This document shows positions 22,664 through 28,505 of a DNA stretch of 28,505 nt, piece after piece. A program made the translations under genes and the position numbers. The stretch lies in NCBI GenBank assembly GCA_038230415.1, contig JBBRNH010000080.1:1-28505 (forward strand), given 5' to 3'. The stretch's first letter is position 1. Every line of letters starts with the position of its first letter. Source of the stretch: JBBRNH01 sp038230415. GTDB lineage: Bacteria; Bacteroidota; Bacteroidia; Cytophagales; Spirosomataceae. Under the pieces are notes generated by a model. That model was not told the origin of the DNA. It did no database searches and saw only the letters and a list, made by a program, of their open reading frames with translations.

Positions 22664-23515
22664 ATGAACCAAACACTCGCCGAAACACTGGTTGATTCGT
22701 CAACCTCGTTTCACAAAATCCAGACCGGCACCAGTATCTCCGTGCGCGACCTGACCATCTCCTTCAAAACGCCGAAGGGGGTTTATACTGCCGTAAAAGA
22801 CATTGACCTGACCATCGGTAAGGGCGAAATCGTGAGTATCATTGGTCATTCCGGCTGCGGCAAATCAACGCTGATGAACGCTATTTCGGGCATGGTACGG
22901 CCCACCAAAGGCGAAGTCATTGCCAACGATAAGGTGGTCAAAGGCCCCGGCCCGGATCGGGGCGTGGTGTTCCAGAACTACTCGCTGCTGCCCTGGCTGT
23001 CGGTGTATCACAACATTCTGGAAGCCGTTGACTCGGTGATGCACGACAAAACGAAGGCCGAAAAACGCACCATCGTCGCCGATAACCTGAATATGGTGAA
23101 CCTCTGGGCGCACAAAGACAAGCTGCCGGGTCAACTGTCGGGCGGCATGAAACAGCGCGTCGCCATTGCGCGGGCCTTCGCCATTAACCCCAGTATTTTA
23201 CTGCTCGATGAGCCATTTGGGGCGTTGGACGCGCTGACCAAAGGAGCCATGCACATCGAACTGCTCAAACTCTGGAACCTCGACAACCGCAACAAGACCA
23301 TTGTGATGGTGACGCACGACATCGAGGAAGCCATTTTTCTCTCCGACCGCGTAGTAGTGATGAACAACGGCCCGGCGGCTACCATCCGCGAGATTGTGGA
23401 CGTGCCACTCGACCGCCCCCGAAACAAAAAATCCATCGCCCACGACCCCGTTTATGTGGACATCCACGACCGGCTGCTCGGCCTGTTGTTCGATAAATTT
23501 TCGATAGAAGACTGA
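22664..23515 (+). CDS. Nitrate ABC transporter ATP-binding protein (NrtC/NrtD-like)
   Basis: A 283-residue ABC ATPase. Walker A is GHSGCGKST, the Q-loop FQNYSLLPWL, the signature LSGGMKQR, Walker B ILLLDEPFGALD and the switch histidine VTHD. The SLLPWLSV sequence is typical of the nitrate/sulfonate/taurine importer ATPases. Only one ATPase gene is present, without the NrtA-like regulatory C-terminus of cyanobacterial NrtC, so a homodimer is inferred. The N-terminal 25 residues are an unusual polar extension. It ends six bases before the nitrate reductase ATG. The gene could be named nrtD, but the paralogue cannot be decided. Confidence 0.92.
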   Translation: MNQTLAETLVDSSTSFHKIQTGTSISVRDLTISFKTPKGVYTAVKDIDLTIGKGEIVSIIGHSGCGKSTLMNAISGMVRPTKGEVIANDKVVKGPGPDRGVVFQNYSLLPWLSVYHNILEAVDSVMHDKTKAEKRTIVADNLNMVNLWAHKDKLPGQLSGGMKQRVAIARAFAINPSILLLDEPFGALDALTKGAMHIELLKLWNLDNRNKTIVMVTHDIEEAIFLSDRVVVMNNGPAATIREIVDVPLDRPRNKKSIAHDPVYVDIHDRLLGLLFDKFSIED

Positions 23516-23521
23516 TTATCA

Positions 23522-26500
23522 ATGACCCATCAAACCACGTGCTGCTATTGCGGGGTTGGCTGCGGGGTGCTGGTCACGACCGAACCCAACGGCCAACTGA
23601 TCGTTTCGGGCGATAAAGATCACCCCTCCAACCGGGGGATGCTCTGCTCGAAGGGCCAGAACCTGCACTACACCGTAATGGATAAAACCGACCGGCTGCT
23701 CTACCCCCAGATGCGGCTGAACCGGGCCGGGCCGTTGCAACGGGTGAGTTGGGATGCCGCTTTGGAACGTACAGCCGCCGTTTTCAACACCTTAATCCAG
23801 AAATACGGCCCCGATTCAGTCGCATTTTATGTATCGGGCCAATGCCTGACCGAAGAATATTACCTCGCCAGCAAGCTCATCAAAGGCTTTATCGGCTCGA
23901 ATAATATTGACACCAACTCGCGGCTTTGCATGAGTTCGGCGGTGGTGGGTTATAAATTATCATTGGGCGAAGATTCGGTGCCGGTTTGTTACGACGATAT
24001 TGAACTGGCCGACGTGTTGTTGGTTGAGGGCGCGAATCCGGCCTGGTGCCACCCCATTCTGTGGCGACGCATCGAGGCCCACAAAGCCGCCAACCCGCAC
24101 GTTAAAATTATCTGCGTTGATCCCCGCCGAACCGATACAGCCCGGTCGTCAGATTTACACTTGGCGATTCGGCCCGGCACCGACATCGTGCTGAACAACG
24201 CCATCGGGCGGCTGCTCATCGAAAACGGCCACGTGGACGCTGATTTTATTGCCGACCATACCGACGGTTTCCGGGCCTTCTGCGAGCAGGTGATGCAGCG
24301 CACCGTTGCCGAAGCCGCCGATATTTGCGGCATCGAAGCTACTGATATTGAGCAGGTTGCTGATTGGATTGGCCGCGCCAACGGGTTTCTGTCGCTCTGG
24401 ACAATGGGCCTGAATCAGTCGGTGGTGGGCGTAAACAAAAACCTGTCGCTGATAAATCTCCACCTCATTACGGGTCAGATTGGGAAGCCGGGCAGTGGGC
24501 CGTTTTCACTCACCGGCCAACCCAACGCTATGGGCGGGCGCGAAGTGGGCGGGTTGGCAGCGGCCCTGCCCGGCCACCGCGACGTGACCAACCCCGCCCA
24601 CCGCGCCGAGATGGAAGCGTTCTGGAACAGCCCGGTCAGCATTGCGCCCAAACCCGGCCTGACCGCCACCGAACTCTTCGACGCGCTCAACAACGACACG
24701 TTGAAAGCCGTCTGGATTATTAACACCAACCCGATGGTGAGTATGCCCGACATAAACGCCGTTGAACGCGCCCTGAAAAAGGCCCGCTTTGTGGTGATGC
24801 AGGACGTGTCGAGCCGGGCCGACACCGTTGCCTTTGCCGATGTGGTGTTGCCCGCAGCCGCGTGGCTCGAAAAAGAAGGCACCATGACCAACGCCGAACG
24901 CCGAATCACCTACCTGCCCAACGTACTTAACCCGCCCGGCGAGTGCCTGCCCGACGTAGAAATTATCTGGCGATTCGCCCAAAAAATGGGTTTCTCAACC
25001 GGATTCAATTACCAAACTGCCGGTGAAGTCTATGACGAATACGCCCGCAGCACAGCCGGTACCAACATTGATATTACCGGGGTAAATTATGACGTGTTGA
25101 AGGAGAAAAGGAGTGTGCAGTGGCCTTTTAAAAGGGAGGAAGGGGAGGAAAGGGACGAGGGGGAGGAAAGGGACGAAAGGGACGAAGGGGATAAGAGCGT
25201 TCTGTCCCCCTCGTCCCCTTCGTCCCTTTCCTCCCCTTCCTCCCGCCTTTTTACTGACCACCATTTCTACACGCCCAACGGTCGCGCCCGGATTCATGCC
25301 GTGCCGGACGAAAACGCATCGGAACCGACCGATGCAGATTTTCCGCTCGTGCTGACTACCGGGCGGCTCCGCGATCAATGGCACACGATGACCAAAACCG
25401 GGCGTGTTGCCAAACTCAACCAACACGCGCCCCAGCCCTTGCTGCAACTCAACCCGGCAGATGCCCGCGCCCGGCAGATTCAGGACGGGCAGTTGGTTAC
25501 GGTGAGTAGTCGGCGGGGAACGGTGCGGGTGAAGGCCACGCTCACCGACGACGTTCGGCCCGGCCTGTGTTTCTTGCCCATGCACTGGGGCAAAATTCTG
25601 AGCAGCACCAACGCCCGCGCCAATAGCCTGACCAACAGCCTGATAGATTCACGCTCGAAAGAACCCGATTTCAAGTTTTCGGCGGTGGAGGTGGTGGCGT
25701 ATCAGAAACCTGCCGAAAAAATTATCATCATCGGCGCGGGGTCGGCGGCATTGGGGTTTATCAATGCCTATCGAAACGTGTCGGTTAGGCAGGATTTGTC
25801 CGCAAGCCAACCCGACGACATCCACGTTTTCTCGAAAGAAACCGACCCGTTCTATAACCGCGTTCTGTTGCCCGATTACATCAGCGGGGTGCAGTCGTGG
25901 CCGCAACTCATCAAACTCCGCGACGATGAATTTGCCGAGGCCGGGATTACCGTTCATAAAGGCGTTGCCATTGAACACATTGACCGCAAAAACAAGGTTG
26001 TTGTGGACGGCAACGGTGTTGAGCATCGCTATGACAAACTGCTGCTCGGTATGGGTAGCCGGGCGTTTATGCCGAAGGGTGTACCGAAATTACCCGGCAT
26101 TATCAACCTGCGCTCGCGGCCCGATGCTGATTCATTACTGACGTATATTCGGCAGGATAACGATTCTCAACAGCCACCAACGCCACCGCACGTTGTGATT
26201 GTGGGCGGTGGCTTGTTGGGGCTTGAACTGGCCGCATCGCTCCGGCAGATTGCCGTTCGGGTGTCGGTCATCCAGCGCATCGGGCGGTTTATGGAACGTC
26301 AACTCGACCCGCTTGCCAGCGAATTGCTGTATCAGGAATTGATCGGGCGCGGGGTTGACGTGTATTTCAACGAAGAAGTACAGACGTTTGAGGGCCGTGA
26401 CGCGGTGACGGGCGTTCGGCTGAAATCGGGGCGATTGCTACCGTGCCGGGCCGTTGTGCTGGCGATTGGCACCGTGCCAAACATAGAACTCGCGCAACAG

Positions 26501-27160
26501 GCCGGGCTGACCTGCAACCGGGGCGTGGTGGTGAATGACCACCTGCAAACATCTGATCCTGACATCTTTGCGGCTGGTGAACTGGCCCAGTGGCGCGGCC
26601 AGCTCTGGGGTATCACGGCTGCCGCCGAAGCACAGGCCGCCGTTGCTGCCCGGTTTATAGCGGGCAACGACCTCGAACCTTACGTGGGCAGTTTGTCGGT
26701 CAGCATCCTGAAAATGGACGGCCTGCACCTCGTCAGCATGGGCATCACCGAAACCCCCGCCGACCCCGCCTACGAAGAAATCATATTTATTGACAAGGCC
26801 AAACGGTTCTACAAAAAGTGCATCGTGCATCAGGATAAACTCGTTGGCGCGATTCTGATTGGGGATAAAAACGAGTTCCGTGAGTTCCGCGATTTGATTG
26901 CGGGCGGGCTTGAACTGTCTCAAAAGCGGCTCGAACTCCTGCGGGGCAGCAAACCCGCCGACCCCGTTTCGGGCAGGCTCATCTGCGCCTGCAACAGCGT
27001 CGGTCAGGGCAACCTAGAGCGGGTTATCCGGGGGGGATGCACTGATTTTCAGCAACTTTGCCAAACCACCGGGGCCGGTACCGGCTGCGGCTCATGTAGG
27101 CCCGAAGTACGAAGCGTTTTGGCGTTGATGAACACGGTATCGCCGGGCAACCCCAGGTAA
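23522..27160 (+). CDS. nasA: Single-chain assimilatory nitrate reductase: NasA catalytic part fused to FAD/NAD(P) reductase and BFD domain
   Basis: A 1212-residue cytoplasmic enzyme (no Tat signal) for reduction of nitrate to nitrite. The N-terminal [4Fe-4S] domain has C7, C10, C14 and C42. Molybdopterin domains follow, with the probable Mo-ligand C136 in DTNSRLCMSS. The dinucleotide-binding domain (about 575-700) has RLFTDHHFYTPNGRARI and LTTGRLRDQWHTMTKTGR. From about 733 an FAD/NAD(P) module begins with IIIIGAGSAALGF and later VVIVGGGLLGLELA; it is homologous to the NirB N-terminus. The last 60 residues are a BFD [2Fe-2S] domain (ICACNS, GCGSC). In many bacteria the electron-transfer module is a separate NasB/NasC subunit. 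A charged and serine-rich linker (about 538-575) is encoded by an in-frame palindrome. The gene ends the plus arm. Confidence 0.93.
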   Translation: MTHQTTCCYCGVGCGVLVTTEPNGQLIVSGDKDHPSNRGMLCSKGQNLHYTVMDKTDRLLYPQMRLNRAGPLQRVSWDAALERTAAVFNTLIQKYGPDSVAFYVSGQCLTEEYYLASKLIKGFIGSNNIDTNSRLCMSSAVVGYKLSLGEDSVPVCYDDIELADVLLVEGANPAWCHPILWRRIEAHKAANPHVKIICVDPRRTDTARSSDLHLAIRPGTDIVLNNAIGRLLIENGHVDADFIADHTDGFRAFCEQVMQRTVAEAADICGIEATDIEQVADWIGRANGFLSLWTMGLNQSVVGVNKNLSLINLHLITGQIGKPGSGPFSLTGQPNAMGGREVGGLAAALPGHRDVTNPAHRAEMEAFWNSPVSIAPKPGLTATELFDALNNDTLKAVWIINTNPMVSMPDINAVERALKKARFVVMQDVSSRADTVAFADVVLPAAAWLEKEGTMTNAERRITYLPNVLNPPGECLPDVEIIWRFAQKMGFSTGFNYQTAGEVYDEYARSTAGTNIDITGVNYDVLKEKRSVQWPFKREEGEERDEGEERDERDEGDKSVLSPSSPSSLSSPSSRLFTDHHFYTPNGRARIHAVPDENASEPTDADFPLVLTTGRLRDQWHTMTKTGRVAKLNQHAPQPLLQLNPADARARQIQDGQLVTVSSRRGTVRVKATLTDDVRPGLCFLPMHWGKILSSTNARANSLTNSLIDSRSKEPDFKFSAVEVVAYQKPAEKIIIIGAGSAALGFINAYRNVSVRQDLSASQPDDIHVFSKETDPFYNRVLLPDYISGVQSWPQLIKLRDDEFAEAGITVHKGVAIEHIDRKNKVVVDGNGVEHRYDKLLLGMGSRAFMPKGVPKLPGIINLRSRPDADSLLTYIRQDNDSQQPPTPPHVVIVGGGLLGLELAASLRQIAVRVSVIQRIGRFMERQLDPLASELLYQELIGRGVDVYFNEEVQTFEGRDAVTGVRLKSGRLLPCRAVVLAIGTVPNIELAQQAGLTCNRGVVVNDHLQTSDPDIFAAGELAQWRGQLWGITAAAEAQAAVAARFIAGNDLEPYVGSLSVSILKMDGLHLVSMGITETPADPAYEEIIFIDKAKRFYKKCIVHQDKLVGAILIGDKNEFREFRDLIAGGLELSQKRLELLRGSKPADPVSGRLICACNSVGQGNLERVIRGGCTDFQQLCQTTGAGTGCGSCRPEVRSVLALMNTVSPGNPR
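25134..25244. repeat. In-frame purine/pyrimidine palindrome inside the nitrate reductase gene
   Basis: GGGAGGAAGGGGAGGAAAGG (first 20 of a 25-base arm, 25134-25158) is repeated exactly, inverted, at 25220-25244. The 61 bases between contain further degenerate copies. It encodes a glutamate/arginine/aspartate-rich run followed by a serine/proline run. These replace the short loop normally found before the RLFTDxxF segment of NasA. Reading frame is preserved. Confidence 0.85.
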
Positions 27161-27207
27161 ACGATGAGTAACGGGCCGTTTTTCTACCGGCCCACAATCC
27201 GTTTTGC

Positions 27208-27240
27208 ACAAAATCCCGCTTGATAAGAGCGGGATTTTGT
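27208..27240. terminator. Intrinsic terminator of the nitrate reductase operon
   Basis: ACAAAATCCCGCT (27208-27220) and AGCGGGATTTTGT (27228-27240) form a perfect 13-bp stem with a seven-base loop, 47 bases after the reductase stop. The A/T-rich stem base acts as a T-tract on either strand, so it can also terminate the convergent T9SS gene. Confidence 0.85.
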
Positions 27241-27294
27241 ATGCTGGATTCAGAAACTACCCGATTACTCCTTCACTACTTTCAGCACAATACG

Positions 27295-28458
27295 CTACGT
27301 TCCTAACCGAACGTCGAGCATATACAATCCCGTTGGCAAGGCCGACACGTTCAGTACCCGTTCGTTTTTCCCGGCCACGCCCTGCGCCGTTTGTTGCTGC
27401 ATGACCCGGCCCTGCATATCGAGCAGCCGGATGGATACGGCTTCTGAACGGTCAAGCATAAACGTTACCGTCAGTTGGTCCTGCGCCGGGTTGGGCCGCA
27501 CATTTACCAACGTCACGTCTTCGGCACTCACGTTAGTCTCCGGCGCGGCCTGCCGCTGTCCGTTGGTCGAGAAAAACGTGGCTCCGTCGGCGGTTGTCCC
27601 CTGCTGATAGCCAGCCGGTGGGCTGATGCCGCCCGGAAACGAGAGACCATACCAACCCGATTCGCCCGCGTTCAGACACGCCCGGTACTGGTCGGCACCG
27701 GGGTCTTTGGTGAAATTGTCCCAGAAATTATCGCCACGCGGGTAGTACTTATCGTTGGCCGAGCCGGCCACCGCCGTGACCAACGCCCGTTTGTTGTTGG
27801 GGAACTGCCGAATCTGCACAATCAGGTTATTCCAGGTGCCCACCTGCCGGGGTGTGCTGACATCGCAGGGGTTGGGCGGGTTGCCGCCGTTGGTGAAATA
27901 AATGGCTCCGTCGGCTTCCTGCCCCTGGGTGTAGCCGGGTGGCGGATTAAGCCCCGCCGGAAAACTTGACCCATACCAGCCGCTGTTGCCCGCGTTGAGG
28001 CAGCTTTGCAACCCGGCCACGTTGGGGTCTGGCGAGAAGCTATACCAGAAATTATCGCCACGCGGGTAGTATTTGTCCACCGACGAGCCGGTAATGGCCG
28101 TAACGAGTACGTTTTTACCGCTGATGCTGCGAATCTGCACCGTCAGGCTGTTCCAGGTGCCAACGTAGCGTGGGCCACTACTGAAATCACAGGGATTTGG
28201 GGGCGGGGCGCAGTTGACATTAACGTTGAACGTTTTAGTTGGCGAAAAACAACCTGACCTAGTTGCTTTGAGCGTGTATTGGTAGAGACCTGTGGTGCCT
28301 GGTGCTGTGACATTGATTGACGACGGCCCCGAATTGAACGGCACATTTGGGCCTGTGAACGAGTAGTTAACGTGGATTATGGATAAGTCTTCTGTGATAC
28401 GCTGACAGTGAGTGCATAGTAGGCAGGAGATGCCGAGATTTGTAGGACCAACTAACAT
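27295..28458 (-). CDS. Secreted repeat protein with truncated type IX secretion C-terminal domain; probably a decaying gene
   Basis: A 387-residue frame. Residues about 30-85 form an Ig/PKD-like segment (YQYTLKATRSGCFSPTKTFNV). Two tandem domains of about 100 residues follow, each with NPCD, VGTWN, VQIR, DKYYPRGDNFW, CLNAGxSGWYG and ADGAxFF. The last 75 residues are a T9SS type A sorting domain (VRPNPAQDQLTV, VSIRLLDMQGRVM, LNVSALPTGLYMLDV). The frame stops at TAG (27295-27297) directly after RLGT. In the same frame the next codons read RIVLKVVKE followed by TAA (27265-27267), which is the expected end of the domain. No signal peptide is present at the N-terminus, which instead reads MLVGPTNLGISCLLCTHC. 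The gene is convergent with the nitrate reductase. Function unknown. Confidence 0.7.
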   Translation of the reverse strand: MLVGPTNLGISCLLCTHCQRITEDLSIIHVNYSFTGPNVPFNSGPSSINVTAPGTTGLYQYTLKATRSGCFSPTKTFNVNVNCAPPPNPCDFSSGPRYVGTWNSLTVQIRSISGKNVLVTAITGSSVDKYYPRGDNFWYSFSPDPNVAGLQSCLNAGNSGWYGSSFPAGLNPPPGYTQGQEADGAIYFTNGGNPPNPCDVSTPRQVGTWNNLIVQIRQFPNNKRALVTAVAGSANDKYYPRGDNFWDNFTKDPGADQYRACLNAGESGWYGLSFPGGISPPAGYQQGTTADGATFFSTNGQRQAAPETNVSAEDVTLVNVRPNPAQDQLTVTFMLDRSEAVSIRLLDMQGRVMQQQTAQGVAGKNERVLNVSALPTGLYMLDVRLGT

Positions 28459-28505
28459 TTCTCACAACCCCCGCCCATATGCTCCGCGAAGATAAAGCAA
28501 ACAAA

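Noticed and set aside
25113..25355. Open frames in other phases around the nitrate reductase palindrome
   Set aside because: They are low-complexity shadows of the purine/pyrimidine repeat; the nitrate reductase frame has clear homology on both sides.

Overview
The window comes from a Bacteroidota genome, most likely order Cytophagales in or near the Spirosoma group. Evidence: TAnnTTTG-type promoter elements, few Shine-Dalgarno sites, a bifunctional hisB, a type IX secretion C-terminal domain, and long palindromic intergenic repeats. Most of the window is GC-rich. The stretch from about 1.75 to 4.8 kb is clearly AT-rich and looks acquired.

Layout. (1) 1-1673: the 3' end of a moeB/thiF-type adenylyltransferase with a rhodanese tail, convergent with hisB. 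(2) 1.7-4.8 kb: an AT-rich island with a HindIII-like restriction endonuclease, its DNA methyltransferase and a small SAM methyltransferase, all on the minus strand. (3) 4.8-12.1 kb, minus strand: a surface polysaccharide cluster with three GT4 glycosyltransferases, an O-antigen ligase/polymerase-like membrane protein, a GT9 (heptosyltransferase-like) enzyme and a further putative glycosyltransferase. (4) 12.2-27.2 kb: a nitrate assimilation locus in two divergent arms. The minus arm is nirB-nirD followed by a NarX-like sensor kinase and a NarL-like regulator. The plus arm is cobA (sirohaem precursor), an alginate-export-type outer-membrane barrel, nrtA-, nrtB- and nrtC/D-like ABC importer genes, and a 1212-aa nitrate reductase fused to an FAD/NAD(P) reductase module and a BFD [2Fe-2S] domain. 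(5) 27.3-28.5 kb, minus strand: a repeat-containing T9SS-type protein that appears damaged at both ends.

How the nitrate genes fit together: nitrate would cross the outer membrane through the barrel, bind NrtA, and enter through NrtB with its ATPase. It would be reduced to nitrite by the fused nitrate reductase and then to ammonium by NirBD, whose sirohaem derives from the CobA product. The shared nirB/cobA promoter region carries an 11+4+11 perfect palindrome plus two related half-sites. The two-component system encoded in the same locus is an obvious candidate regulator.

The most unusual signal is the density of palindromic repeats in the nitrate locus. Unrelated inverted repeats lie in most of the larger gene gaps. 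Several run into coding sequence: one element supplies the nirB stop codon, others encode the C-terminal tails of the sensor kinase and CobA, and a purine/pyrimidine palindrome sits in frame inside the nitrate reductase gene. Other points of note are an operator-like palindrome abutting the -7 element of the HindIII-like system, a probably leaderless hisB, and an in-frame stop that removes the last residues of a T9SS sorting domain. All family assignments come from reading the sequence; no database search was run.
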